A stretch of 60,952 nt of DNA, from positions 1-60,952 of the forward strand of contig JAEYHP010000159.1 of the NCBI GenBank assembly GCA_023409435.1, in the 5' to 3' direction. Under the pieces are notes generated by a model. That model was not told where the DNA came from and searched no databases. It worked only from the letters and a program-made list of their open reading frames with translations. Numbering within the stretch: the stretch's first letter is position 1; each line of letters opens with the position of its first letter. This document shows, piece by piece, positions 26,538-35,181 of this stretch. Source of the stretch: Bacillota bacterium. Its GTDB lineage: Bacteria; Bacillota; Clostridia; Christensenellales; CAG-138. The position numbers were made by a program, and so were the translations under genes.

Positions 26538-28525
26538 CCTAAGCCTACAAGTTCCAAAAACGCCGCCTCGTCCAGTATCGGGATATTGAATTCCTGCGCT
26601 TTTGCGAGCTTGCTGCCCGCGTTTTCCCCGGCCAGCACGTAATCCGTTTTTTTGCTTACGCTGCCCGCCGCCTTGCCGCCCAAGCGTTCGATGAGCTGTT
26701 CCGCCTCGCGCCGTCCCATGGTGGGGAGCGTGCCCGTCACCACCACCGTTTTCCCGGCGATGGGGCTAAATTGCTCCTGCCGTTCCTCGGGTTCAGGCAC
26801 AACGCCGTGCAAAAGCAATGCGTCGATCTGCGCGGCAATGGAAGCATCGGAAAAGAACGCTATGATGCTGCTTGCTACCACGTCCCCGACATCCGCGATA
26901 TTTAATAGTTCCTCTGTTGTCGCCGCGCGCACGCGCTCAAGCGTCATAAAGTGGCGAGCAAGCTCACGTGCCGTCTTGCTTCCCACATTGGGGATGCCCA
27001 GCGCGTACAGGAACGCGCCCAGCGTACAGCGCTTGCTTTTTTCGATTGCATCAAGCAAATTCTGCGCCTTCTTTTCCCCAAAGCGTTCAAGAGGCAAAAG
27101 CTGCTCTAATGTCAGCTCATAAAGCTGCGGGATGGCGGAAAACCCGAACTCATCTACGAACTGCTCCGCCGTCTTGCCGGAAAACGTCTCAATATCCATG
27201 GCGTCGCGGCTGGCGTAGTGCTTGAGCCTGCCAACGATCTGCGGGCGGCAGGAAAGCGAGTTTGTACAATAGATATGCGCGCCGCGTTGCTCCACATGCG
27301 CGCCGCAGGCGGGACAGCGCTCCGGCTTTTCCGCTTGCGCGCTGGGGACGTCGTCCGGCACGCTGCCTAAGATTTCGGGTATTACGTCGTTGCTGCGCCG
27401 CAAAAACACCGTGGAGCCTACGCCCACGCGCTTGCGGCGGATATCGTCAAAGTTGTTGAGTGTGGCGCGCTTGATGGTGGCGCCTGCAAGATCCACAGGG
27501 GTCAGATGCGCAAGCGGCGTCAGCTTTCCGGTGCGCCCAACCTCCCAGGTGATGTCCTCCACGGTGGTGGTGACCTCTTCCGCCGCGAATTTATACGCGA
27601 TGGCCCAGCGCGGGAATTTATCCGTATGGCCCAATACCTCTCGTATGCGGAAAGGACGCACTTTTATGACCATGCCGTCTATCTGGAAATCTAAAGTCCC
27701 GCGGGTATGCTCCACCTCGCGGATATGGGGCAGCAATTCTTCCACCGTATCCGCCATAATGAAGTAGGAGTCCACGGGCAGGCCGTTCTCAATTAGGAAA
27801 GCCCGCATTTCTTCCTGCGCAGAAAGCGTTGTCCCGTCAAGAAACCCGATGTTGTAGCACGCGCAGTTCAATCTCCGTTGCCGTGTTACTTCCGGGTCCA
27901 GGTTTCTTAACGCACCCGCCGCGGCGTTGCGCGCGTTTTTTAATGGTTCGTCGAGAGTGCGGTTGAGTTCTTCCAGCACGGAAAGGCGCATGAACCCCTC
28001 GCCCTGCACCTCCATGCGCCCGGAAAAAGGAATGCTCTGTGGCACATCCGAAATGGTCTTCACCTGTTCGGGAATGCCCTCCCCCACCTCGCCGTTGCCG
28101 CGGGTGGCGGCCTGCGCGAGTTTTCCGTTTTCATAGGTCAGGTTCAATGTCAGGCCGTCGAATTTATATTCGAGCGCATAATTGACTTCCGGTAAAGCTT
28201 CCCCCGTACGGGCGGAATACTCCCGGCAAAGCCTCCTAACCCGAGCGTCCCAATCAAGAAGCTCCGCTTCCGCGCGCACTTTATCGAGACTCCACAGGCG
28301 CGCGATATGCCGGTGCGGCAAAAAGCCGCGGCTTACTGCCCCGCCCACGCGCTGCGTGGGGGAACCCGGAACAGAGATACCCGACTCCGCTTCAAGGGCA
28401 ACGAGTTCGTCATAGAGCGCGTCGTACTCCGCATCGCTGATTTTGGGCGCGTCCTCGTCGTAATACGCCTTTGCATGCGCGATCAACTGCGCGGTCAGTT
28501 CCTTTTGGCGTTCGCTTGCGGGCAT
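26531..28525 (-). CDS. ligA: NAD-dependent DNA ligase LigA, divergent type
   Basis: LigA seals nicks using NAD+. The adenylation lysine is Lys 121 in EYKFDGLTLNL (the KxDG motif). The OB domain, a Cys4 zinc finger (CPACG ... CTNSLSC), HhH repeats and a C-terminal BRCT domain (GKTVVVTGTLPTMGRREAE) are all present. Some motifs depart from the common form: LWSLDK replaces the usual LSLDN, and RGNGEVGEG replaces RGDGxxGED. The start ATG 28525 has GGAGAGGG upstream and gives 664 aa; ATG 28597 would place a leader inside pcrA. It lies 13 nt after the pcrA stop, the usual pcrA–ligA order. Confidence 0.92.
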   Translation of the reverse strand: MPASERQKELTAQLIAHAKAYYDEDAPKISDAEYDALYDELVALEAESGISVPGSPTQRVGGAVSRGFLPHRHIARLWSLDKVRAEAELLDWDARVRRLCREYSARTGEALPEVNYALEYKFDGLTLNLTYENGKLAQAATRGNGEVGEGIPEQVKTISDVPQSIPFSGRMEVQGEGFMRLSVLEELNRTLDEPLKNARNAAAGALRNLDPEVTRQRRLNCACYNIGFLDGTTLSAQEEMRAFLIENGLPVDSYFIMADTVEELLPHIREVEHTRGTLDFQIDGMVIKVRPFRIREVLGHTDKFPRWAIAYKFAAEEVTTTVEDITWEVGRTGKLTPLAHLTPVDLAGATIKRATLNNFDDIRRKRVGVGSTVFLRRSNDVIPEILGSVPDDVPSAQAEKPERCPACGAHVEQRGAHIYCTNSLSCRPQIVGRLKHYASRDAMDIETFSGKTAEQFVDEFGFSAIPQLYELTLEQLLPLERFGEKKAQNLLDAIEKSKRCTLGAFLYALGIPNVGSKTARELARHFMTLERVRAATTEELLNIADVGDVVASSIIAFFSDASIAAQIDALLLHGVVPEPEERQEQFSPIAGKTVVVTGTLPTMGRREAEQLIERLGGKAAGSVSKKTDYVLAGENAGSKLAKAQEFNIPILDEAAFLELVGLGR

Positions 28526-28538
28526 AGCTTCCCTCTCC

Positions 28539-30758
28539 TTACTCAACCACTTGGATAGGCGCAAACGCGGCGGCAAATTTCTTGATGTCCCCGCCAAAGT
28601 CTATAGTGATTACCTGGGCGCTGCCCTCGCCTTCCACCTTCAGAATCGTGCCCCCGCCAAACTTCGCGTGGCGCACATGCTGATACTGGCTGTAGCTCTT
28701 GGCGGAAGCTTCGCTGCTCGGCCTTACGATATGGGAAATATCCGGCTGCGCTTTTACGCCGAAGCCGCCGTACGTATTTTCATACGGGCGCTCGGGCTGC
28801 TGTTTGCGGTTTATGCCGTTTGTCCTGGGCACGGGCCTGCCGCCATTCTCCTGATCGACGAGTTCCTCCGGAATCTCCTCCAAAAACCGCGAAGGCGGGT
28901 TTGCGGAAAGCTCGCCGTACAGGTTGCGCTGGTAGGCGTGGATTAAATGCAGCTCCTGCATCGCCCGGGTGATGCCCACATAGCACAGCCTACGCTCTTC
29001 TTCGAGCTTGGCGGGCTCCAGACGCGATCTCCGGGTTGGGAATATGTATTCCTCCATGCCGGGGATAAACACCACCGGGAACTCCAACCCTTTGGCGCTG
29101 TGCATGGTCATCATGGCCACCTGGCCGTCCTGCTCCTCCAGATTGTCGATATCCGAAACGAGCGCGACGTTTTCTAAATATGCGCCTAATGCGTCCGTTT
29201 CGCCATCGTCCGGCAAGCCTTCCGAGAACTCCTTCAACGCACCCATCAGCTCGTTGATGTTTTCGCTTCGCGTTTCGTAGTTCTCTTTTTTGTCTTCCCG
29301 CAAATAGGCGTCGTATTCAATCTTTTCTAAAAGCTGCTGTACGAATTCATGCAGCGGCAGCGTGTGCCTTAACGCCAGCAGCTCCGTCATGACCCCGATA
29401 AACCCCTGCACCTTGGAGCGCACGCGCTGGGAAAGCAACTCCCCCTGCATGGCAGCCAAAAACATGGGGATATCCGCCGACGTCGCGGCGGCTTCCAGTT
29501 CCACAATTGCGGCGGCGCCGATCCCGCGGCGCGGCACGTTGATGATGCGCAATAACGCCACGTCGTCCGCCGGGTTGTACAATAACCGCAAATAGGATAA
29601 GAGGTCCTTAATTTCCGCCCGCTCATAGAAGCGCAGGCCGCCGTACACCCGGTACGGGATGCCGTAGTTGGCCATGGCGGTTTCGATGACGCGGCTCTGC
29701 GCGTTGGTGCGGTACAGCACGGCAAATTCGTCGTACCGCCTGCCGCCCTTTGCACCCGAAAGGATGTGGCTGCAGATATAATCCGCCTCCATGCGCTCAT
29801 CCGGCGCCTGATAGACGCGGATCTGCGCACCGCCCGCGCGTTCCGTCCACAGCTTTTTGCGTTTCCTAGACTGGTTGTTGCTGATGACGCTGTTGGCGGC
29901 GTCCAATATGACGGAGGTGGAACGATAGTTCTGCTCCAGCCGTATGACAGAAGCCCCCGGAAAATCCTTTTCAAACTCCAGGATGTTTCGGATATCCGCA
30001 CCCCGCCAGCCGTAAATGCTCTGATCGTCGTCGCCGACGACGCAGATGTTCCTGTGCTGCGCGCACAGCAGCCGGATGAGCCGGTACTGCGCCATGTTGG
30101 TATCCTGATACTCGTCCACCAGCACATACTGGAAGCGCTGCTGGTACTGCGCAAGCACGTCGCGGTTTTTATCAAACAGCTCCAGCGTCTTCAGCAGCAG
30201 GTCGTCAAAGTCCATGGCGTTGTTCGCCTTGAGCTTCTTTTCATAGAGCTTGTACACCTTCTGGTAAATATCGCCGAACGCATCGTCCTTTAAATACGCT
30301 TCCACGTCCGTCGTCTGGTTCTTGGCCTGGCTGATGCGCTCGCGTAAGAGGCGCTTGGGGAATTTATCGTCGTCGAGTTCCAGTTTTTTTATAATTTCGG
30401 TATAAATCGTAAGCTGGTCCGCGTCGTCGTATATGACAAAGCTTTTTTCGTAGCCGATATGCTCCGCCTCGCGCCTAAGAATGCGCGCGCAAAAGCTGTG
30501 GAACGTCATCACCCACAGGTCAGACGCGGTGTCCTCCACCAGCGCCTCGGTACGCTCGCGCATCTCCCGGGCGGCCTTGTTGGTGAACGTAAGCGCCAAT
30601 ATATTCCACGGCCGCACATGGCAATCCGCAATCAAATGCGCGATACGGCTGGTAAGCACGCGCGTTTTGCCGGAGCCCGCGCCCGCGAGCACCAGCAACG
30701 GGCCTCCCACACATTCCACGGCCTGCTGCTGCTCCCTGTTCAGTTTCGAAAAATCCAA
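28539..30758 (-). CDS. pcrA: ATP-dependent DNA helicase PcrA (UvrD family)
   Basis: PcrA is a superfamily 1A 3'→5' helicase for repair and plasmid replication. Motifs in order are LAGAGSGKTRVLTSR (Walker A), VDEYQDTN, GDDDQSIYGWRGAD, LEQNYRS, TMHSAKGLEFP and YVGITRA. The C-terminal Tudor-like segment VRHAKFGGGTILKVEGEG binds RNA polymerase in relatives. I set the start at TTG 30758: GGAGGGGG lies 8 nt upstream and the protein then starts DFSKLNREQQQAV, matching the family. A TATAAT at 30786–30791 on the minus strand is a plausible -10; the -35 is unclear. Confidence 0.94.
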   Translation of the reverse strand: MDFSKLNREQQQAVECVGGPLLVLAGAGSGKTRVLTSRIAHLIADCHVRPWNILALTFTNKAAREMRERTEALVEDTASDLWVMTFHSFCARILRREAEHIGYEKSFVIYDDADQLTIYTEIIKKLELDDDKFPKRLLRERISQAKNQTTDVEAYLKDDAFGDIYQKVYKLYEKKLKANNAMDFDDLLLKTLELFDKNRDVLAQYQQRFQYVLVDEYQDTNMAQYRLIRLLCAQHRNICVVGDDDQSIYGWRGADIRNILEFEKDFPGASVIRLEQNYRSTSVILDAANSVISNNQSRKRKKLWTERAGGAQIRVYQAPDERMEADYICSHILSGAKGGRRYDEFAVLYRTNAQSRVIETAMANYGIPYRVYGGLRFYERAEIKDLLSYLRLLYNPADDVALLRIINVPRRGIGAAAIVELEAAATSADIPMFLAAMQGELLSQRVRSKVQGFIGVMTELLALRHTLPLHEFVQQLLEKIEYDAYLREDKKENYETRSENINELMGALKEFSEGLPDDGETDALGAYLENVALVSDIDNLEEQDGQVAMMTMHSAKGLEFPVVFIPGMEEYIFPTRRSRLEPAKLEEERRLCYVGITRAMQELHLIHAYQRNLYGELSANPPSRFLEEIPEELVDQENGGRPVPRTNGINRKQQPERPYENTYGGFGVKAQPDISHIVRPSSEASAKSYSQYQHVRHAKFGGGTILKVEGEGSAQVITIDFGGDIKKFAAAFAPIQVVE

Positions 30759-30957
30759 AAATGTCCCCCTCCAATCACTCATTCCATTATACCATGCACA
30801 CGCGCAGGCTTGGTAGCCGCAAAAGCGGATGCTCACACCGTATCCAACAAAAACGCCCAAAAATCGGGACGTCCTTTCAAAAATCATATATGTCGCTCGG
30901 GATTTGTACTGTATAATGGAAATAAGAACCAGCGCCGCGACGGCAGAAGGAGATTGG

Positions 30958-31410
30958 ATGGGAACCCGATACGTTCATACCAACCTGATTGCCAAGGATT
31001 GGAGAAAGCTTTCTCTCTTCTACCAGTGCATGTTCGGCTGCAGGCCCGTTCCCCCGCCGCGGGATCTGAAGGGAGATTGGCTGGACAAGCTGACCGGTAT
31101 TCCTAACGCGCACATCACTGGCGAGCACCTTACATTGCCGGGATACGCAGAGCAATTGCCCACGCTTGAGATATTTTCCTATGAAAGCATGGAAGAAGAG
31201 CCTCGGAAAGCGCTCAACCGCACTGGGTTCGCGCACCTCGCATTTGAGGTGGATGACGTGCCCGCCGTGTTGCAGCAAGTTCTGAAGGAGGGCGGTTCCC
31301 AGGTGGGCGAGCTGGTGCAGGCGCAGTACCCGGGCGGCGTCACCGCCACGTTTGTGTACGCCGCCGATCCCGAAGGAAATATTATTGAACTGCAAAGCTG
31401 GAGCAAATAA
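30958..31410 (+). CDS. VOC (glyoxalase/bleomycin-resistance fold) family protein
   Basis: This 150-aa protein has two beta-alpha-beta-beta-beta modules. Likely metal ligands are His in RYVHTNL, His in GFAHLAFEVDD and Glu in PEGNIIELQSW. VOC proteins include lyases, isomerases, dioxygenases and binding proteins; the substrate cannot be read here. AAGGAGAT precedes ATG 30958; earlier in-frame ATGs have no such site. A TATAAT at 30912–30917 is a likely -10 without a clear -35. It is divergent from pcrA and followed by the DUF3788 gene. Confidence 0.85.
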   Translation: MGTRYVHTNLIAKDWRKLSLFYQCMFGCRPVPPPRDLKGDWLDKLTGIPNAHITGEHLTLPGYAEQLPTLEIFSYESMEEEPRKALNRTGFAHLAFEVDDVPAVLQQVLKEGGSQVGELVQAQYPGGVTATFVYAADPEGNIIELQSWSK

Positions 31411-31432
31411 ATAAAATCATCTAGGAGGGATT

Positions 31433-31852
31433 ATGCTGGAACGAATACCGACGGACGAAGAAATGATCGCATTGCTTGGGCAACCGCGCTTTAACGTCTG
31501 GCGCGCCCTGACCGACCTGATCGACTCAAAATACAATATGGACCGGCTTTGGAACAGCGGCGGCAAGGCGTGGAAGTATGAATACAAGTACCGCAAGGGC
31601 GGAAAAACCCTCTGCACGCTGTATGCCAAGGAACAGCTCTTCGGCGTTCTGATCATATTTGGCAAGGAAGAAAGAGCAAAGTTTGAAGCGGCCCGGGAAG
31701 ACTACTCAGCCCAAGTGCAGAAAGTTTATGATGACTCTAAAACCTACCACGACGGAAAATGGATGATGTTTGATCTTGGCGACACCTCCCTGTTCCCGGA
31801 CATGGAAAAGCTGTTATCCATCAAACGCAACCCCAACAAAAAAATGATGTGA
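31433..31852 (+). CDS. DUF3788 family protein
   Basis: This 139-aa soluble protein fits the DUF3788 pattern: DRLWNSGGKAWKYEYKYRKGGKTLCTLY, then GVLIIFGKEERAKFE and the end DGKWMMFDL. The function is not known. It starts 22 nt after the VOC gene with AGGAGGGA upstream, so the two probably share a transcript that stops at the strong terminator at 31871–31908. Confidence 0.85.
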   Translation: MLERIPTDEEMIALLGQPRFNVWRALTDLIDSKYNMDRLWNSGGKAWKYEYKYRKGGKTLCTLYAKEQLFGVLIIFGKEERAKFEAAREDYSAQVQKVYDDSKTYHDGKWMMFDLGDTSLFPDMEKLLSIKRNPNKKMM

Positions 31853-31870
31853 TTCAGTTCCAGCGGCAAT

Positions 31871-31908
31871 AAACGCGGCCGGTTTGAGAAATCAAACCGG
31901 CCGCGTTT
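31871..31908. terminator. Strong bidirectional terminator
   Basis: Two perfect 16-nt arms, AAACGCGGCCGGTTTG and CAAACCGGCCGCGTTT, flank a 6-nt loop between convergent genes. T-runs lie on the plus-strand side (TTTGTTATATTACTTTTTT). It likely ends both the DUF3788 and guanine deaminase transcripts. Confidence 0.9.
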
Positions 31909-31925
31909 GTTATATTACTTTTTTG

Positions 31926-33185
31926 CTACCCTACCCGCTTCCCTTCGCTGAAGCGCGCTCCAACGCAGCGCCCCTCGGAGAGGTACAGGATGCGCTCCAA
32001 CCGCTGCGCCAGGGAAAGCTCCCTTTGCGGGAAAGCGCCGTCGTCCAGTACCAGCGCGTGCAGCATATCCCCCTTTTGGAAGCCAGGGCCCGCATCGAAA
32101 TACTTCTGCCCCGCAGAAGTGATAAGATAGAACGCTTCCGCCACGGTCAAAAACGCTTCCTCTTTGCCGGTGTCCAGCCAATTTCGTTTGGAGGTGCGGA
32201 TGGCCTCCGTGGCGACGTCCATCATAGAAAGCCGCGCGCCGCCCGCGATATCCGAGCCGAGCGTGACCTGCAGGCCTTCACCCAGCATGCGGCGGATGGG
32301 CGCGATGCCGCTCGCGATATTGATATTGGAATCCGGGCAATGCGCCACCCAGACGCCGCTCTCACGCATGGCCTCTCGCTCCCGCTCATCGGAATACACG
32401 CAGTGGGCCATGATGGTTTTTTCACCGAACAGGCCGAAGCGGTCGTAACTTTCCCAATACTGGCCGCAGCCTGGGCAAAGTTCTTTCACCCACGCGATCT
32501 CGTCGAGGTTTTCCGAAAGGTGGGACTGCACATAAAGCCCACGTTCCTTTGCGATAGTGCCCAACCCCCGCATCAGTTCATCCGTGCAGGAAGGCGTAAA
32601 GCGCGGCGTGAGCATGGGGCGGATGTGCTGATAACGCCCCTCGCATTCCTCCAGCCAGCGCAGGGTTTCTAAAAGCGACGCTTGCGTGGTTTCCCGCAAA
32701 ATATCCGGGCTGTTGCGGTCCATATTGACCTTGCCCACATACCCGGTGACGCCCGCGCGTTCCAATTCCTCCATCAAAACATGCGTACTTTCGCGGTGGA
32801 TGGAGGAGAACATGCAGACGCGGGTGGTGCCTACGCGTATCAGTTCCGAAGCCAGCCTGCAGTACAGCTCCCGCGCATATTCCGGATCTTGGAATGCAGA
32901 TTCGGTCGGGAACGTATAGGTGTTGAGCCAGTCCAAAAGTTGCAGATCCATGCCCATGCCGAGCATTGCAAATTGCGGGGCGTGCAGGTGCATATCCACA
33001 AACGCGGGAACGATCAGCTGATCGCCAAAATCCTCGATCATAGCGCCGGAAAATCGTTCCGGCAAGCTTTCATAAACGCCCTCAATACGGCCGTCCTCGG
33101 TCACGAGGTATCCGTTTTCCACGCAGGAGAGCGCGCCCATGACCGGCGCATGCACAATGTTGCCCTTGTATATGGCTATTTGCAT
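31926..33185 (-). CDS. guaD: Guanine deaminase (amidohydrolase superfamily)
   Basis: The enzyme hydrolyses guanine to xanthine and ammonia. The metal site motif HLHAPQF (His 66, His 68) is diagnostic of guanine deaminases. Further ligands appear in YVQSHLSEN, MAHCVYSD and the distal GSDIAGG. The length of 419 aa fits. AAAAAGGAGGGA precedes the ATG. It lies downstream of the dihydropyrimidinase-like gene on the same strand and close to adenine deaminase, so purine base salvage or breakdown is the likely setting. Confidence 0.9.
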   Translation of the reverse strand: MQIAIYKGNIVHAPVMGALSCVENGYLVTEDGRIEGVYESLPERFSGAMIEDFGDQLIVPAFVDMHLHAPQFAMLGMGMDLQLLDWLNTYTFPTESAFQDPEYARELYCRLASELIRVGTTRVCMFSSIHRESTHVLMEELERAGVTGYVGKVNMDRNSPDILRETTQASLLETLRWLEECEGRYQHIRPMLTPRFTPSCTDELMRGLGTIAKERGLYVQSHLSENLDEIAWVKELCPGCGQYWESYDRFGLFGEKTIMAHCVYSDEREREAMRESGVWVAHCPDSNINIASGIAPIRRMLGEGLQVTLGSDIAGGARLSMMDVATEAIRTSKRNWLDTGKEEAFLTVAEAFYLITSAGQKYFDAGPGFQKGDMLHALVLDDGAFPQRELSLAQRLERILYLSEGRCVGARFSEGKRVG

Positions 33186-33210
33186 ACGGGTCCCTCCTTT
33201 TTAATGTATC

Positions 33211-33232
33211 AATAGATTAACAATAGATTAAC
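33211..33232. repeat. Two tandem copies of AATAGATTAAC
   Basis: An 11-bp unit is repeated head to tail at 33211–33221 and 33222–33232, just before the guanine deaminase gene. On the minus strand it reads TTGTTAATCTATTGTTAATC and may overlap a -35. It is a candidate regulator site or a chance duplication. Confidence 0.5.
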
Positions 33233-33241
33233 AAATGGTCA

Positions 33242-33389
33242 TTGAGGGCCCTGCCCTCAAACTCCCGCTTAGGGCCGTAACGGCCCTAAGAACCCAATCC
33301 TGGAAGTGCACTAAAATGGGCATTTCCGACATAAGGGATTCCCAAGGGATGTATCCCTTGGGTAGGGGTTCGGGGGCAATGCCCCCGAA
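33242..33389. repeat. Array of five hairpins between guaD and the dihydropyrimidinase gene
   Basis: The dyads are TTGAGGGC/GCCCTCAA (33242–33260); CTTAGGGCCG/CGGCCCTAAG (33268–33290); GGAAGTGC/GCATTTCC with one wobble (33302–33327); CCCAAGGGAT/ATCCCTTGGG (33341–33362); TTCGGGGGC/GCCCCCGAA (33369–33389). The piece TTTCCGACA (33323–33331) and the CCCTTGGG…CGGGGGC core recall the element at 52.3 kb. Confidence 0.75.
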
Positions 33390-33413
33390 AAGGGTTTTAT
33401 CGATGATCTGCTG

Positions 33414-34781
33414 CTACTTCCGATACCCCTGGCACGGCTTGCGGAACACGTATTTGCCCAATCCGGCCTTGTACATGCTCCCATCCTTTACCGCCCATTC
33501 GCCGTTTACAAGCACATCCCGCGCGCGCCCGCGCACGCGGAAGCCTTCATAAGGAGAGTTGTCGCAGTTATGCGCAAGGTTCTTATAAGAGACCGTTTCC
33601 TCATGCCGCGGGTCCCAGATGACGAGGTCCGCGTCGGCTCCTTCGGCGATGGTGCCCTTCCCTGGCATGCCGAAGAGCTTTGCCGCGTCAGCGGAAAGCT
33701 GCGCCGCCATCTGCTCCAGCGTCAGTTTGCCGGTCAAGACACCGTAGGTATAATACAGCGCCGCCCGGTTCTGCACGCCCGCCCCGCCATTGGGGATTTT
33801 GGTAAAATCGTCTTTCCCAATCGCTTTTTGTTCCATGGTAAAGGAGCAATGGTCGGTGCCCACGGTGTCGATCTCGTTTGCGGCTAAGCCCGCCCAAAGC
33901 TTATCTTGGTCTTTCACCGAGCGCAGCGGCGGGCTCATCACATATTTTGCGCCATCCGGCTCGCTGTAACGGGAGCTATCCAGCACAAGATATTGCGGAC
34001 AGGTTTCCAAATAGACCTCCTGCCCCCGCGCGCGGGCCTGGCGGGCCTCTTTTAACCCTTCTCCGGTGGACAGGTGCACGACATACGCGCTTGAACCCGC
34101 CATCTGGGCGATGCGAAGGTACCGGCCGACGGCCTCCGCCTCCACTTCGGCAGGACGTGACAGCGGATGCGCCGCAGGGCCAAAGTTCCCCGCCGCCTTT
34201 TGCTCGGCGATTTTCGCGTTGAGCACATGGTAGTTTTCGCAATGCATGCTGATGAGCGCGCCGATCTCCCGCCCACGCTGCATGGCAAGGTAAATTTCCC
34301 CGTCGTTGACGCGCAGTGCAGGATACACCATGTACATTTTATAGGAGGTGACGCCCGCTTTTGTCATGACGTCCATTTCTCCCGAAATCTTCTCGTTCCA
34401 TTCGGCCAGCGCCATGTGGAAGCCGTAGTTGCAGGAACTACCTTCGGCTTTTTTGTGCCAAACTTCAAGCGCCGCCTGCAATGTGCCGCCGCGTACGGGT
34501 GTCGCAAAATCCAAAATAGTTGTGGTGCCGCCCAAGATAGCCGCTTTGGTGCCGGTCACAAAATTATCCGCCGTTATGGTGACGCCCAGGTCGAGGTCGA
34601 AATGCGTGTGCGGGTCGATAAACCCGGGGAACACGTAGCAGCCTTCGGCGTCGATTATTTCCGCGCCTCCTTCATTCAGATGTTTCCCCATGGCAAGAAT
34701 ACGGCCGTCTCCAATCAGGAGATCCGCTTCCTTTCTTCCATCCGCATTGATAATCAGCCCGTTTTTAATGAGATAATGCAA
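33414..34781 (-). CDS. Dihydropyrimidinase/D-hydantoinase family amidohydrolase
   Basis: This binuclear-zinc amidohydrolase opens cyclic amides such as dihydropyrimidines or hydantoins. DPHTHFDLD carries His 58 and His 60. TSYKMYM carries the lysine (148) that is carbamylated in this family. SMHCEN, VVHLST and GTDHCSF supply further ligands. The start is TTG 34781 with AGAGGTGG upstream; no ATG fits. The length of 455 aa is normal. In gut purine-degrading clusters a hydantoinase (HyuA) sits with guanine deaminase, so a purine role is possible here, but xanthine dehydrogenase and the ygeX/Y/W genes are not in the window. Confidence 0.88.
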   Translation of the reverse strand: MHYLIKNGLIINADGRKEADLLIGDGRILAMGKHLNEGGAEIIDAEGCYVFPGFIDPHTHFDLDLGVTITADNFVTGTKAAILGGTTTILDFATPVRGGTLQAALEVWHKKAEGSSCNYGFHMALAEWNEKISGEMDVMTKAGVTSYKMYMVYPALRVNDGEIYLAMQRGREIGALISMHCENYHVLNAKIAEQKAAGNFGPAAHPLSRPAEVEAEAVGRYLRIAQMAGSSAYVVHLSTGEGLKEARQARARGQEVYLETCPQYLVLDSSRYSEPDGAKYVMSPPLRSVKDQDKLWAGLAANEIDTVGTDHCSFTMEQKAIGKDDFTKIPNGGAGVQNRAALYYTYGVLTGKLTLEQMAAQLSADAAKLFGMPGKGTIAEGADADLVIWDPRHEETVSYKNLAHNCDNSPYEGFRVRGRARDVLVNGEWAVKDGSMYKAGLGKYVFRKPCQGYRK

Positions 34782-34977
34782 TTAGTCCACCTCTTCCTGA
34801 ATAAAATAAAAGAGCGCCCCTTCGCAACGAAATGCGCTTAAAGCGCTGCTGCGAATGAGCTCTCATAGCGGGGCACTGGGCTGCCCCGTAGAAACGTTTG
34901 CGCCATAACCGGCAAACCTATACGAGAGGCTGGATCGATAAATTTTTTATCCGGCAAATTTTTTTTAGCCGTACATT

Positions 34978-35004
34978 GGGAACGTTTGATGGGCAAACAT
35001 TCCC
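34978..35004. promoter_or_regulatory. Dyad GGGAACGTTTG/CAAACATTCCC, candidate operator
   Basis: The 11-nt arms match except at one position and are separated by ATGGG. On the minus strand the dyad lies just downstream of the hydantoinase -10, where a repressor would block transcription. A plus-strand TATAAT follows it directly. Confidence 0.5.
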
Positions 35005-35015
35005 CGTATAATATG

Positions 35016-35044
35016 AGTATAACAGTTTGCAGAGGGGTTTTCAA
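35016..35044 (-). promoter_or_regulatory. Promoter of the hydantoinase (and perhaps guaD) transcript
   Basis: Minus strand TTGAAA (35039–35044) and TATACT (35016–35021) with a 17-nt spacer; TGT before the -10 makes it an extended -10. It leaves a leader of about 230 nt before the TTG start. Confidence 0.7.
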
Positions 35045-35132
35045 TATTTCGCATGCGCGTTTCCCGCCAAAAAAGCGAAAGTTCTGTCCGTTTTGGAACG
35101 GGACACCCGCTTTCGTATCCTGTCCTGCCCCC

Positions 35133-35160
35133 TTGAACAAACGGCAATCCATGCTATACT
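35133..35160 (+). promoter_or_regulatory. Promoter of adenine deaminase
   Basis: TTGAAC (35133–35138) and TATACT (35155–35160) are 16 nt apart, and TGC directly precedes the -10 (extended -10). The gene starts about 22 nt downstream, so the leader is very short. Confidence 0.75.
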
Positions 35161-35181
35161 ACAACAAAAAGCAGGTGAACC

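Larger units (their letters stand above)
34782..35181. other. Divergent control region between the hydantoinase and adenine deaminase genes
   Basis: These 400 nt hold no gene. From left to right they contain GC-rich hairpins near the hydantoinase start (for example GGGGCA/TGCCCC at 34874–34891), an AT-rich patch, the dyad at 34978–35004, a minus-strand promoter at 35016–35044 and a plus-strand promoter at 35133–35160. A plus-strand TATAAT at 35007–35012 lies between dyad and promoter. Confidence 0.7.
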
